The notes beneath the pieces were generated by a model. That model ran no database searches. It was not told the DNA's origin and saw only the letters and a program-made list of their open reading frames with translations. A program made the translations under genes and the position numbers. DNA of 64,000 nucleotides, taken from assembly GCF_000317695.1 (NCBI RefSeq), contig NC_019771.1, forward strand, positions 5,570,001-5,634,000. Direction: 5' to 3'. Shown here one piece after another: positions 35,727 through 45,370 of the stretch. Position 1 is the first letter of the stretch. Each line of letters opens with the position of its first letter. Origin of the DNA: Anabaena cylindrica PCC 7122 (GTDB taxonomy: Bacteria; Cyanobacteriota; Cyanobacteriia; Cyanobacteriales; Nostocaceae).

Positions 35727-36653
35727 TTATTCTGGTCTTTCACTTATAGGACAATAAGGAAACCTACTTCTAGTAAAAATGACTCTTGTTTCTTCGCGTA
35801 TTTTTGTTATAGATTCAACTATGATATTATTGGCATATTCAATATCTATTCCTATTGATTCCAAATAATTTTTTTGAATTTCATCTTCTTCATAATTATA
35901 GAAAGCCTCTAAAATATTCTCTTTTTCTTCTTCTTTAATACCGAGACTTTCCAAAAAATTAAAAACTGCATCTTCCCATTGTTCTTGAAAAATTATACCT
36001 TCCCAATCCTCTTCAGTCATATTTTTAGAATCTAGAAAAGCTTGATAGGCATCAGGATGTAATAATTCTGGTTTATAAATGCTTAAATCCCATATATTCT
36101 TTAAGTCATATTTTTCTTGGGTTTCATAAAAATGCCAAGTGTCAACAATAAATCCTTCATTTAGATACCTCTCTAAGCCTCCAACATATGTCCAAATAAT
36201 AGGATTTACTCCTGCTGATATTTCATAACCTTGTCCACCACATATTAATATATTCCATGTTTTGAAATCGAGGGAATCCTTTTTTGCCAACTCATTTAAT
36301 ATAGTCTCATCTATTCCCTTGGCTCGAAGAATATCTATATTTGAAGAAATAGGATTAGTAGAAAATAGAAAATCATAGAATAATAATTGTCCTATAATTT
36401 TTCCTTTCAGCAAGTCATCAGCGTGTAGCAATTTTGCTTCCCAGAGATGAAGGTTTAACTCACTATCAATTTCTATTATGTCTGCTCTATAGTCTGGCAT
36501 AAACTTTATATCTTCCCCTCTGGCGACACTATTTTCAGTATCGTATCTCAGCGGAACTTCCTCAATAAATTGGCTACCATATAAATAGCTATTATTGGGA
36601 ACGGTTTTTATAAAATTAAGAAATTGTTTTTGATAAAATTTTTCTGAAGGCAT
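35727..36653 (-). CDS. Putative PD-(D/E)XK nuclease in a RloAB-type operon
   Basis: A 308-residue protein of no named family that I recognise. Residues ~55-90 read PDYRADIIEID...LHLWEAKLLHADDLLKGKIIGQLLFYDFLF. An Asp on one strand followed by an E-x-K strand and a Q-rich helix is the PD-(D/E)XK nuclease pattern. The C-terminal third is acidic and helical and contains a segment tandemly duplicated beyond the stop. It lies 94 bp downstream of rloB, on the same strand and probably in the same transcript, so a role in defence is plausible but inferred. Confidence 0.7.
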   Translation of the reverse strand: MPSEKFYQKQFLNFIKTVPNNSYLYGSQFIEEVPLRYDTENSVARGEDIKFMPDYRADIIEIDSELNLHLWEAKLLHADDLLKGKIIGQLLFYDFLFSTNPISSNIDILRAKGIDETILNELAKKDSLDFKTWNILICGGQGYEISAGVNPIIWTYVGGLERYLNEGFIVDTWHFYETQEKYDLKNIWDLSIYKPELLHPDAYQAFLDSKNMTEEDWEGIIFQEQWEDAVFNFLESLGIKEEEKENILEAFYNYEEDEIQKNYLESIGIDIEYANNIIVESITKIREETRVIFTRSRFPYCPISERPE

Positions 36654-36747
36654 AGATTAAATTGGGTTGAAATTAAATAAAAATATGGACAGGTCAATTA
36701 ACATTAGATTTGTCTAGAAAATACAAATTGTAATTATTCTACAAACA

Positions 36748-37356
36748 TTATCGAATAAATCTGTTTAACTCTGCAACTAACTGATGTACTGTTGTTGAAG
36801 GATTATCACTTTCTGGATTTTCAGGATCATATTGTTTGAGAAGATTTTTAGCGTGTTTGATTGCTGTAGATTGAAAAATCTCTAACTCCTCATAAATTAT
36901 ATCACTATTCTTTTTATATTTATGTTTTAGCCATTTTTCTAACTTAGTTATGTAATCTTTACGAGGAAGTCCAGTATTGAGAAATTCAAAATGCAATACA
37001 TACCATAATTCAAAAGCTTCATTAGAGTAAGCAATTTGAAATCCTTCTCGTTTAGCGTTTGCAATTGCATTATTAAAATCCTGTTTAGTCCAATCATCTC
37101 TATCAAATACACACCAGACTTGATCATAATCTCCTTGGACTTTTAACTCCTTTGCCTTTTCTACTAAGTTACTGGGATTATATCCGAATCCTCTGACATC
37201 AATTACATCTTTAGGGACGCGAAAACTCTCGAAGTAATTTGGCTCAGTTTTGTCACCTTCACAAATAATTAAAAATCTTTCTATGATATCTCTAGTTGCA
37301 ACTTTTCTATCAGAATAACCACGAGATGATGATGCACTCGAACTTTTTTTAGGCAT
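36748..37356 (-). CDS. rloB: RloB-family protein
   Basis: A 202-residue RloB protein. The family signature FLIICEGDKTEPNYFESFR is at residues ~28-46, with VWCVFDRDDW and NEAFELWYVLHFE later. These acidic clusters resemble a TOPRIM-like metal site (Glu, DxD, E), as proposed for RloB and OLD-type nucleases. The start ATG 37356 overlaps the end of the ATPase gene by 8 bp; an upstream GTG adds three residues. RloB together with a RloA-type ATPase is also the arrangement in AbiL phage-abortive systems. Confidence 0.87.
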   Translation of the reverse strand: MPKKSSSASSSRGYSDRKVATRDIIERFLIICEGDKTEPNYFESFRVPKDVIDVRGFGYNPSNLVEKAKELKVQGDYDQVWCVFDRDDWTKQDFNNAIANAKREGFQIAYSNEAFELWYVLHFEFLNTGLPRKDYITKLEKWLKHKYKKNSDIIYEELEIFQSTAIKHAKNLLKQYDPENPESDNPSTTVHQLVAELNRFIR

Positions 37357-38683
37357 TAGATTCACTTATGATTTGACTTAAATTACCAATAAAAGGAATA
37401 GCGCCATACCTACCTTTGATATAATCACTTTCAAATGAGGCATCATTTCTAATTTTATATTCAGCTAAGGAATATAAATCTGTAGCACCATATTTGTTTT
37501 TTTCGGTAAACCAAATCTGATCTCTACGAAAAAGTTTATTACTCAGCAAGTTTGTATCGTGAGTCATAAATACTAGTTGTGCATTATTAAAATTTGTTTC
37601 TTTAGAGTTAAATAATTCAACTATTGCTTTACTGATTAAAGGGTGAAGTCTCGCGTCAAATTCATCAAAGATCAAAATATTACCATTTTTAAGAGTATCT
37701 ACTAATAACCCAGCAATAGCAAATATTTTTTGAGTTCCTTCAGATTCTTGATTATCTAAGTCAAACAATTCCATAGAAATAGAATTACCTTGCTCATCAA
37801 ATTTTTGATGTACAGTATTAATAGGAGGTGCTTTTTGCAATATAGATTTAATCGTATAATCTATGAATTTATTTTGCATTTCTTGAGAAGAATTGGCATG
37901 AATAGGAAGTTCCGAAGCTTTAAAATAATTTATTTCTGGTTCATTTATTCTTATTTCTCTAATACCTAAATCTAATTTTTTAATTAATTGAATAATTTCT
38001 TCTCTAAAATCATTATTCTCTGTCAGACAGCGAAATGTATAATCGAAATAATCTCTATTATCTAAGCCGGAAATAATTTGTAGTTTAATTGTGAGCCAAT
38101 TTAGTATTTTATCAGCTATTTCCACGTTAAATTGAGCAGCCACTGAAAGAAAAAGCGCATTTCGTCTAGTTTTTGGGTGAATACCTTCACCTTTAAATGT
38201 TTTAGATAGATATTCCATTTTATCAGTTTTTCCATCATAAACCCGTTCAAAGAGCCGAGTTTCTCTTGTCTTGGGAACATAAAATAGCCATTCTGAAACT
38301 ATGCTTTCTTTAGTAGCTTCAAAACCATATCTATACTTTTTCCCATCTAATATAAACACAATTTCAAAGAAAGATGGTTGTGCTTCAGTTTCTGTACTTA
38401 ACCTAAATGCTTCAACTTCTATTTTATCTGTGCTTTGAGTATCTTTAGAGGAGTTAATCATAAACCATTTCATAAAAATAAGAGCTTTGGCTAGATTACT
38501 TTTACCACTAGCATTAGCCCCATAAATTGCGGCACTTTTGAGTAATTTAAGCTCATCATCTACTGCAAAAACATTATTTTCATCGAGTTCTTTTTCTTTA
38601 GCGACGATATTAGCCGCTACCATACTAAAAGTGACTTTATCTTTGAATGATCTGTAATTACCAATACTAAACTCTATGAGCAT
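37349..38683 (-). CDS. RloA-type AAA ATPase
   Basis: A 444-residue SMC/ABC-like ATPase of the AAA_15/AAA_21 group. It starts LIEFSIGNYRSFKDKVTFSM, has Walker A AAIYGANASGKSNLAKAL near residue 57, a Walker B region GNILIFDEFDARLHPLISK near 350 and a switch histidine in LVFMTHDTNLL. I choose the second ATG (38683) because AGGAG lies six bases before it and touches the first. It overlaps rloB, so the proteins are coupled. In RloAB, AbiL and PARIS-like systems such an ATPase senses infection and controls a toxic partner. Confidence 0.88.
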   Translation of the reverse strand: MLIEFSIGNYRSFKDKVTFSMVAANIVAKEKELDENNVFAVDDELKLLKSAAIYGANASGKSNLAKALIFMKWFMINSSKDTQSTDKIEVEAFRLSTETEAQPSFFEIVFILDGKKYRYGFEATKESIVSEWLFYVPKTRETRLFERVYDGKTDKMEYLSKTFKGEGIHPKTRRNALFLSVAAQFNVEIADKILNWLTIKLQIISGLDNRDYFDYTFRCLTENNDFREEIIQLIKKLDLGIREIRINEPEINYFKASELPIHANSSQEMQNKFIDYTIKSILQKAPPINTVHQKFDEQGNSISMELFDLDNQESEGTQKIFAIAGLLVDTLKNGNILIFDEFDARLHPLISKAIVELFNSKETNFNNAQLVFMTHDTNLLSNKLFRRDQIWFTEKNKYGATDLYSLAEYKIRNDASFESDYIKGRYGAIPFIGNLSQIISESNA

Positions 38684-38971
38684 AGTCATCTCCTATACTT
38701 AAACAACATATTTGTGAAAATTTCACAGATATATCATCTAAGCATAGCGGTTATTGAATTATATGAATTAATTAAATGCGATAATTTACATTTAATAGCA
38801 TTAGTTCTGGAATATATTTGTATAAATGGCATTATTGCAAATAGCGGAAACCGCTGTAACCAACAAGTATTGCAATGCGTCAAACCTCTAAAATGGTTAT
38901 TGTCAACAGATTTTTGATATCTGACGCACCTACAAAAGATATTCAATGTGATACTTGAGTAAGCCCTATTT

Positions 38972-41128
38972 TTAGTTTTTTGGGGCTTCAGTTGGGGTTT
39001 CGGTTGGAGTTGCTGTTGGGGTTTCGGTTGGGTTTGCTGTCGGAGTTTCGGTTGGGGTTTCAGTTGGTTCTGGTGGTGTTGGAGTTTCTGCTGTCAGAGT
39101 CAGTTGATAATCTAATGGTTTCGTGGCTGTGGAAACAACTACAAATTCATAAAATCCTGTTTCTGGTAATGTTTTAGAAACTGTACGTTGTTGAGAATCT
39201 TCTAAAAATGTCACTTTCCCAGAAGGAGAATAAATTGATAGCAAAATTTGGGAATTTGCTTCTAGTTCAACTTTCATATTTTGCTCTTTGGCCAGTCCAG
39301 CGATAAATACTTTACCCCTACCAGGTTGCAGAGTTCCGCTAACTGTTTTACTGATACCACCTTCAGGAAAAACTATTCTTTGAAATGCGCTGTTTGAAAG
39401 GATAGCATTAAGTTGATCATTGACAAAACCATACCAAACTTGGCCAATGGGTTGTTTGAGAAAATCTTTACCCTTCTGTTCAGGAAATTTATTTAAAAAA
39501 GCGGCATCACCTAAATCATATAAAGAACGACTACCAACGTTGACTTTATTAACTTCGACTTTCCAGCGATCGCCTTCTGAAGAAGTGTAAGTTCCTAGCT
39601 GACGACGAGAATTAGAACTGAGTCCTGAGAGCTTTTCTAGGACTTCTGAGGCGGTTTTATCCCATTCTGACCGCAAACTTTCATCTTCTGGACTATCGCT
39701 TAGGCTACGCCCTTTTAAGCTGGGGTTCTTTTCCCAAAAAACTTGATTAATTAAACTCACATAAAAGCCATTATTTATATCTAACTGTTCCCGGAGATTA
39801 TTTAATTTTTGTTTGCGTGCTTTTTCTGCTGGGGAATAATTATCTGAAGGTTCTGGGGTTGGGGTTTCGCTAGGGGTAGGACTAGATGTAATTAAAGGGT
39901 CGCTTCCTGCTAGATTCCGTGTCCGGTTATTGATTCCCCACCACAGTAGACCGATACTGGCTGATAAAGCTAAGGTGACAATGAAGATGTTTGTTGGTGT
40001 CCAAACGCTTGGAGGTTGCGGAATGGGTGTATTGACAGGTTGAGGTATTGGGGTTTTGGGGGAAGAGGGAGACGATACAGCGACAGTTGCAGATGTGGGA
40101 ACGTAAGCAGGGACTGGTGGGTTGGTATGATGTGGTAGTTCTGTGGGGGGATAGGTTGCTGGTTGGGGGTTGAGTGCATCTAAAACTTGACGGGCTGTTT
40201 GATAGCGATCGCTCACATTTGGCGATAACATTTTATCTATTATCTGTCCTAGCATGGGACTGAGGCTTACTTCTCGTCGCCATTGCCAAGTAAAATCATA
40301 ATTATCAATTAGTTCTTGGGGTTGTTTACCTGTCAGTAAAACTAACACCGTTACAGCTAAAGCATATAAGTCACTGTGGGGAGACACCACACCAGTTTGC
40401 ATTTGTTCTGGGGGTGCAAATCCTATTTTCCCTAATAAGGTTGCCGCTGGGGGGGATGTCATAGCACCGCTTTGGTAATATTGAGAAGCAACTGTTGCGG
40501 CTACTTGTTTGACACCACCAAAATCAATTAATACGGGTAATTGATCAACGGTGCGAAGCATTAAGTTATCAGGAGAAATATCACGATGAATGACACCAAC
40601 AGAGTGGATGTATTCCAGTACTGGTAAAATTTGCTGTAATAGCTGACGTACTTCTGTTTCTGTAAATTTCAACCCTTGCTGTTTGCGATTATTTAATAAA
40701 GTATTATAAGTGTCACCGTTGACATGATCTTGTACTAAAAATAGGTATTCTTTCCCTGCTAGGTTGATGCGTAACAGTTCTCGGAAGCGGGGAATTTGGG
40801 GATGCTGTAGGTTATAAAGAACACTTGCTTCTCTCTGAAAAAGTTCTGCTGCTTTTTGGACAACGTAAGGAGTTTGAACTTGGGGAGAGAATTCTTTTAA
40901 AACGCAAGGTTCCCGAAAGCGATTGATATCTTCAGCTAAATAAGTACGTCCAAACCCTCCTTGTCCGAGTTGACGTACAATAACATAGCGATCGCCTAAA
41001 GTTTGTCCTGCTTGAATACCATTGCTACCAGAATTTGTAGGGATCTCCGACATTTTCTCCCCACATTGGAGACAAAACTTACTACCCGACGGATTTTGAT
41101 GACCTTGAGAACAATAAAGATTAGTCAT
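38972..41128 (-). CDS. Zinc-ribbon Ser/Thr protein kinase with extracellular C-terminus (copy A)
   Basis: A 718-residue membrane kinase. An N-terminal zinc ribbon has CSQGH...FCLQCG. The kinase domain (~44-315) has LGQGGFGRTYLAED, the VAIK-type lysine in CVLKEF, HRDISPDNLM and IDFGGVKQ; HRD is followed by I-S, the cyanobacterial form. After a Pro-rich linker comes one transmembrane helix (~385-405). The outer part has a conserved helical domain (QLDINNGFYVSLINQVFWEK), a beta-rich pre-peptidase-like domain and Thr/Pro/Glu repeats (PTETPTATPTETPT). The next kinase has the same outer domain. Confidence 0.92.
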   Translation of the reverse strand: MTNLYCSQGHQNPSGSKFCLQCGEKMSEIPTNSGSNGIQAGQTLGDRYVIVRQLGQGGFGRTYLAEDINRFREPCVLKEFSPQVQTPYVVQKAAELFQREASVLYNLQHPQIPRFRELLRINLAGKEYLFLVQDHVNGDTYNTLLNNRKQQGLKFTETEVRQLLQQILPVLEYIHSVGVIHRDISPDNLMLRTVDQLPVLIDFGGVKQVAATVASQYYQSGAMTSPPAATLLGKIGFAPPEQMQTGVVSPHSDLYALAVTVLVLLTGKQPQELIDNYDFTWQWRREVSLSPMLGQIIDKMLSPNVSDRYQTARQVLDALNPQPATYPPTELPHHTNPPVPAYVPTSATVAVSSPSSPKTPIPQPVNTPIPQPPSVWTPTNIFIVTLALSASIGLLWWGINNRTRNLAGSDPLITSSPTPSETPTPEPSDNYSPAEKARKQKLNNLREQLDINNGFYVSLINQVFWEKNPSLKGRSLSDSPEDESLRSEWDKTASEVLEKLSGLSSNSRRQLGTYTSSEGDRWKVEVNKVNVGSRSLYDLGDAAFLNKFPEQKGKDFLKQPIGQVWYGFVNDQLNAILSNSAFQRIVFPEGGISKTVSGTLQPGRGKVFIAGLAKEQNMKVELEANSQILLSIYSPSGKVTFLEDSQQRTVSKTLPETGFYEFVVVSTATKPLDYQLTLTAETPTPPEPTETPTETPTANPTETPTATPTETPTEAPKN

Positions 41129-41130
41129 TA

Positions 41131-41164
41131 GTAATTCGTAATTCGTAATTCGTAATTCGTAATT
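41131..41164. repeat. GTAATTC heptamer repeat
   Basis: Four and a half tandem GTAATTC units lie just upstream of the kinase A start, between the two kinase genes. It is the ATTACGA unit of 6749-6774 on the other strand. Confidence 0.85.
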
Positions 41165-41207
41165 GAGAAAACAGGTTATTACTCATTACCCAGTCCCCAG
41201 TCCCCAA

Positions 41208-42926
41208 TCACCTGTTCCCTACTTTATCAGATGCGATCGCATACCAAATTTGTAAAAAGGTTGGCTGATTTAGTTTCCCACGCACTTGACCAGGAAACAA
41301 CGGGTCAAATTTTTGATATGTGTCTGCTTTCAGTTGTTCAATAGTTCTATATTTACCCAATTTACCTGACTCTGCTAGTTTCCCCCAAGTTTCGTAATCT
41401 TGTCTAGTATAACTTCCCAGTTTCCTGCGGGCTGCAACACTGAGATTGGCACGTTCTATTTTATTCAACAATTCCTCCGCCACACCATACCATTGTTCAC
41501 GTAATGCCGCATCTTCCGGGTTGCCGGTGAGGGTACGTCCTCTTAATTCTGGCTTATTAGTATAAAATATCTCGTCTACAGTTCCTGTAAAAAATCCTGA
41601 AGGAATTTCTAGCTGTTGACGACGATTAGAAATTTTTTCCAGACTGGGAGTTGTTTCTTTATCACTAACGGGTTGAGTATTTGGTTTTCCTCCTAAGGGT
41701 ATTTGTGGAAGTGAAATTGTCGGCACTGTAATTGATGTGACTGAACGATAGACAAAATTTCCTGCTGCAAAAACCCCCGCACCAGTTAAAACAATGGCAC
41801 TGGTTCCCAAAAAGCTGACAGCAAAAGGACGCAACCATACTGGCATTGGTATCTGTTGAACAGCTAGTTGAGTCCGACTATGAAATTTACTGCTAATAGC
41901 TCTAACACTTTTTATACCTGGTGCAGCTATCATGGTTTTCAACTTAGTCATGTAGACATTTTGGCTATTAACAGTCGGTGCAATGGTATTTGCTGTTTGA
42001 ATAGAAGATGATGCAGGTAAGTCTTTGAGAACTTGTTCAGCTTTTTGATAGCGATCGCTCGGTTTATATGCCAACATCTTCTTTAAGACCGCTTCTAATT
42101 TGGGACTTACCTTAATTTCCTTTCCCCAATACCAATTCCCGTTATAGCTATCATAGAGTGATTGCGGTTCCTTCCCAGTAATTAACACCAAAGCAGTCAC
42201 CGCCAAAGAGTATAAATCACTACTTCTAAATACCTTGCCTTGGATTAACTGTTCTTCAGGTGCATAACCCTTTTTACCCAACAAAGTCCCATTACCACCC
42301 AACTGAGTCTGCCAAAAACCCTGAGAAGCTGGTAATTGTTTCACCCCACCAAAATCAATCAATACAGGTAAATTATCACTTTGGCGTAAAATTAAATTAT
42401 CCGGTGAGATATCCCGGTGAACAATATCTAGAGAATGAATATAAGTCAGCACAGGGAGAATATTGTGCAGCAGGTTAACAACTTCCTCCTCACTAAAAGA
42501 TTTCCCCTGACTTCGACGATTTTCAAATAATTGGTAATAATTTGCACCCTCAACATAATCTTGGACTAAAAAGAAAAAATCCTTAGTGCCAATCTTTGCT
42601 GCAAAAGAAGCGTGAAAACGCGGAATTTGGGTATGTTGGATTTTTTTGAGGACACTTGCTTCCCGTTCAAATAGTTCTTTAGCTTTTTGTAAATCCTGTG
42701 GTTTCACAATTTGGGGTGCAAATTCCTTTAAAACACACGTTTGGCGCGATTTTTGCCTATCAATCGCCAAATAGCTCCGACCAAAACCACCTTGTCCCAA
42801 TATACGCGCAATTTCATAGCGATTATCTATCACCTGTCCTACAGTCAAAGGTAATGCTTCCCCACAGTTAGTACAAAAACTGTGACTATCATTATTTGCG
42901 TGTTTTTTACTACAATATACCAGCAT
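41208..42926 (-). CDS. Zinc-ribbon Ser/Thr protein kinase (copy B)
   Basis: A 572-residue paralogue of the downstream kinase. I start at ATG 42926 (MLVYCSKKH); the longer frame adds 31 residues before the zinc ribbon (CSKKH...FCTNCG). The kinase domain has LGQGGFGRSYLAID, CVLKEF, HRDISPDNLI and IDFGGVKQ. A transmembrane helix (SFLGTSAIVLTGAGVFAAG) leads to an outer domain homologous to kinase A (QLEIPSGFFTGTVDEIF, AARRKLGSYT). It lacks the beta domain and PTE repeats. The two are likely products of a tandem duplication. Confidence 0.9.
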   Translation of the reverse strand: MLVYCSKKHANNDSHSFCTNCGEALPLTVGQVIDNRYEIARILGQGGFGRSYLAIDRQKSRQTCVLKEFAPQIVKPQDLQKAKELFEREASVLKKIQHTQIPRFHASFAAKIGTKDFFFLVQDYVEGANYYQLFENRRSQGKSFSEEEVVNLLHNILPVLTYIHSLDIVHRDISPDNLILRQSDNLPVLIDFGGVKQLPASQGFWQTQLGGNGTLLGKKGYAPEEQLIQGKVFRSSDLYSLAVTALVLITGKEPQSLYDSYNGNWYWGKEIKVSPKLEAVLKKMLAYKPSDRYQKAEQVLKDLPASSSIQTANTIAPTVNSQNVYMTKLKTMIAAPGIKSVRAISSKFHSRTQLAVQQIPMPVWLRPFAVSFLGTSAIVLTGAGVFAAGNFVYRSVTSITVPTISLPQIPLGGKPNTQPVSDKETTPSLEKISNRRQQLEIPSGFFTGTVDEIFYTNKPELRGRTLTGNPEDAALREQWYGVAEELLNKIERANLSVAARRKLGSYTRQDYETWGKLAESGKLGKYRTIEQLKADTYQKFDPLFPGQVRGKLNQPTFLQIWYAIASDKVGNR

Positions 42927-43278
42927 GGTACGGGAGGATGAATTAACCAATTTTAGATTTGGGATTTTAGATTGTATCACCTGGAAACAATATGACATAG
43001 ACAAGGCTGAAATTTCCACCTTTCCTCTTTCCCAGCAAGTCCATATTTCCAGATATTATTGATGGCTACAACAAATAAAAAGCAATTTACGCAGATTTGT
43101 TGCAGAAATATTCAAAGCCGTTTCAATACTTAGAGAATTTTCCAAGAGTTCTTGTAAAATCTTGTCTGGCTTATTCCTCGTGGTATAAACCAAAATTTAT
43201 TAACAGGTATGACATCTGATAAACATAATTTGCTTAACTCTGGCTATGCTATAAGCAGAGTTGGTCATTAGGTTCTAT
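42927..43278. other. Divergent spacer
   Basis: A 352-bp spacer between kinase B and the coiled-coil gene, which are divergent. It must hold both promoters. I see no gene or repeat. Confidence 0.4.
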
Positions 43279-43974
43279 ATGCTATCTGCTATCACGCAAA
43301 TGCGCTTGAAGCAACTGGAAGTCAATGTTACCAGAGTTCTATCATTACTGAACGATTATGAGGTGGAACTACTAGATGAGTCTGACCCAGGAACAAAAAA
43401 TAAATATCGTCGCCGCATTGAAGATTTGAGACAACAACGCGACAACTATGAGAAGGAGTTAATGCTCATCCAAAAACAACTAGCCAATAAGCAACCACAA
43501 GAACAAATCTCAATCATTGAAAGCCAATTACAGCAGATAGACGAAAAGCTAAACTGGCTTGCGGGGGGTCAAGTAGCTTTTTATCAAGCTGTTTTGGCAC
43601 ACTTTACTACTGAAGAAACGGCTATAATTGAACCTATAACAAGACAACTTGAAGAAGCTCAAATAGTTGAAGTAGAGGCTGTATTAAAAGCAATTGATTC
43701 CAATCAAGTTAGTGAAGAAGAAATTAAGTTGGTAGTTGCACAATTAAAACAAGCCATGGCTTCGATGAGAGGAAAAGATTTTGCACTACCAAGCGGTAAT
43801 GAAGCGATCATTGAGGCTTTAAATTATCCAACTCTAGATACAAAGCACGCATTGAAAGTTTCTATTCCAATCATCCCGTTTATTCTTTCATATGAGGGTG
43901 AATTAGGATTGAGTGCTGGAGTCAAGATAAGAGAAGCATGGGAGCGCTGGAAAACCAAACTTCGCAATAAATAA
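43279..43974 (+). CDS. Coiled-coil protein sharing an N-terminal module with the next GTPase
   Basis: A 231-residue protein. I start at ATG 43279 (MLSAITQMRLKQ), preceded by TTAGG. Residues ~8-62 form a helical module (LLNDYEVELLDESDPG, RRRIEDLRQQRDNYEKEL) that recurs at the N-terminus of the next gene. A second coiled coil follows. The C-terminal third (EALNYPTLDTKHALKVSIP, FILSYEGELGLSAG) is compact and mostly non-helical. The N-terminal module resembles effector-associated domains of cyanobacterial conflict proteins. No enzyme motif is seen. Confidence 0.65.
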   Translation: MLSAITQMRLKQLEVNVTRVLSLLNDYEVELLDESDPGTKNKYRRRIEDLRQQRDNYEKELMLIQKQLANKQPQEQISIIESQLQQIDEKLNWLAGGQVAFYQAVLAHFTTEETAIIEPITRQLEEAQIVEVEAVLKAIDSNQVSEEEIKLVVAQLKQAMASMRGKDFALPSGNEAIIEALNYPTLDTKHALKVSIPIIPFILSYEGELGLSAGVKIREAWERWKTKLRNK

Positions 43975-43985
43975 CGTGAGAAATT

Positions 43986-45287
43986 ATGAATTGGAAGCAA
44001 AAGCGGATCGAATATCTCGAAACAAGATTGTTACTCATGGTTGGATTACTTGGAGAGTACGAAACGAAATTAGACTACGAAGATGATCCAATTGGAAAGG
44101 AAAAGCTCAAAAATCAAATTCAAAACCTAAAGCAAGGGATCGAGAGAAGTCATGATGAACTTGAAAAACTTACAAAATCTCAACCTTTTAGGGGAGATAA
44201 TTCTAGCCTAGAGGCTCTATATGCAGACACCTACGAGCCGTTACCAGAGCAGACAGGGACTTTTGAAATGGCTGATTTCAGTCCAGATATTCTACCTGAA
44301 GATATTTATGATTCATTATCAGAAGAGGTAAAGGCAGTGGTTGAAGAGTTAAAAGAGCGTTTAAACAAAGCCAAGGGTAAAACCTTCACTTTTTTACTTA
44401 TTGGTAGAACAGGAGTTGGAAAATCTAGCACACTTAATTCGTTAATGGGCGCTAGAGTCGCGCCTGTTAATGATTTTGATCCCTGTACAACAAATATTGA
44501 TATCCATGAAACCGATTTACATGGAGTCATCGTTCGCGTAGTTGACACTCCGGGCTTGTGCGATACAGAAGGGTCAGACAATGATGCTCAATATATAGAG
44601 TTGATGCGTCAAAAAATTCCATACACTATTGATTCAGTTCTATTTGTTAGCCGTTTAAACGAACCTAGAGTTGATGCTAGTGAGCAAAGAGGATTGCGTT
44701 TAATTACGGAAGCATTCGGTGAATTATTTTGGAAAAAGGCGATTATTGTATTCACTTGCTCGGATATGGTATCAGTCTCACGTCTTGACGAATATTTAGA
44801 TGAACGAACCAAACGTATTCATGCAGCGTTATTAAAACTTCAATTGAGTAACGATACTGTCCATGCGATTCCATCTGTAGCTGTAGATAATACTAATCTC
44901 GAAAAAGTAAATCCTGATGGACAAACATGGATTCAGCAGCTTTATTTGACTGTACTTGATCGTATCGAGAATAGCAGTAAAGATGTCTTTATTTTGTCCA
45001 CATCACATATGTTAGAGAAAATAGGAGTGTCTCCACTTACTATTATGAAAAGAGTAGGGATGAGTGGGCTGATAGCTGGTAATACTGCGGGGCTTGGAGC
45101 TATTCTTGCGCATACACTTGGTGTAGGGGCACCGGCAGCTTTACTAGGACCTCCAGCAGCATCAACAGGCATTCCAGCTGGTCTATTTTTAATCTCGAAT
45201 CCGGCTGGTTGGGCAATCGTACTGACCTTTGCGGCTATTGGTGCAGGAGTAACGTATAAAATGATGACGATGAAAGACTCAGAATAA
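43986..45287 (+). CDS. AIG1/dynamin-like GTPase with hydrophobic C-terminus
   Basis: A 433-residue protein starting 12 bp after the coiled-coil gene. The shared coiled-coil module is at residues ~5-60. The GTPase has G1 LLIGRTGVGKSSTLNSLMG (residues ~136-154), a conserved Thr in DPCTTNI as G2, G3 VVDTPGLCDTEGSD and a G4 place IVFTCSDMV. This resembles the AIG1/Toc34/IRG branch rather than Era or Der. The last ~75 residues are Gly/Ala-rich and hydrophobic (GLIAGNTAGLGAILA, PAGWAIVLTFAAIGAGVTY), suggesting membrane insertion. It looks like a two-gene conflict or membrane-remodelling module. Confidence 0.8.
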   Translation: MNWKQKRIEYLETRLLLMVGLLGEYETKLDYEDDPIGKEKLKNQIQNLKQGIERSHDELEKLTKSQPFRGDNSSLEALYADTYEPLPEQTGTFEMADFSPDILPEDIYDSLSEEVKAVVEELKERLNKAKGKTFTFLLIGRTGVGKSSTLNSLMGARVAPVNDFDPCTTNIDIHETDLHGVIVRVVDTPGLCDTEGSDNDAQYIELMRQKIPYTIDSVLFVSRLNEPRVDASEQRGLRLITEAFGELFWKKAIIVFTCSDMVSVSRLDEYLDERTKRIHAALLKLQLSNDTVHAIPSVAVDNTNLEKVNPDGQTWIQQLYLTVLDRIENSSKDVFILSTSHMLEKIGVSPLTIMKRVGMSGLIAGNTAGLGAILAHTLGVGAPAALLGPPAASTGIPAGLFLISNPAGWAIVLTFAAIGAGVTYKMMTMKDSE

Positions 45288-45370
45288 GGATAAAAAAGAT
45301 TCTAAGTTAGAGGATGTTTGAAAAGGGTCTGCTTACGCCTTAAGTGATAGTGCGATCGCCAATCTTGTAG

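Noticed and set aside
41131..41164. Heptamer repeats considered as a CRISPR array
   Set aside because: Units are 7 bp with no spacers; they are the usual cyanobacterial short tandem repeats.
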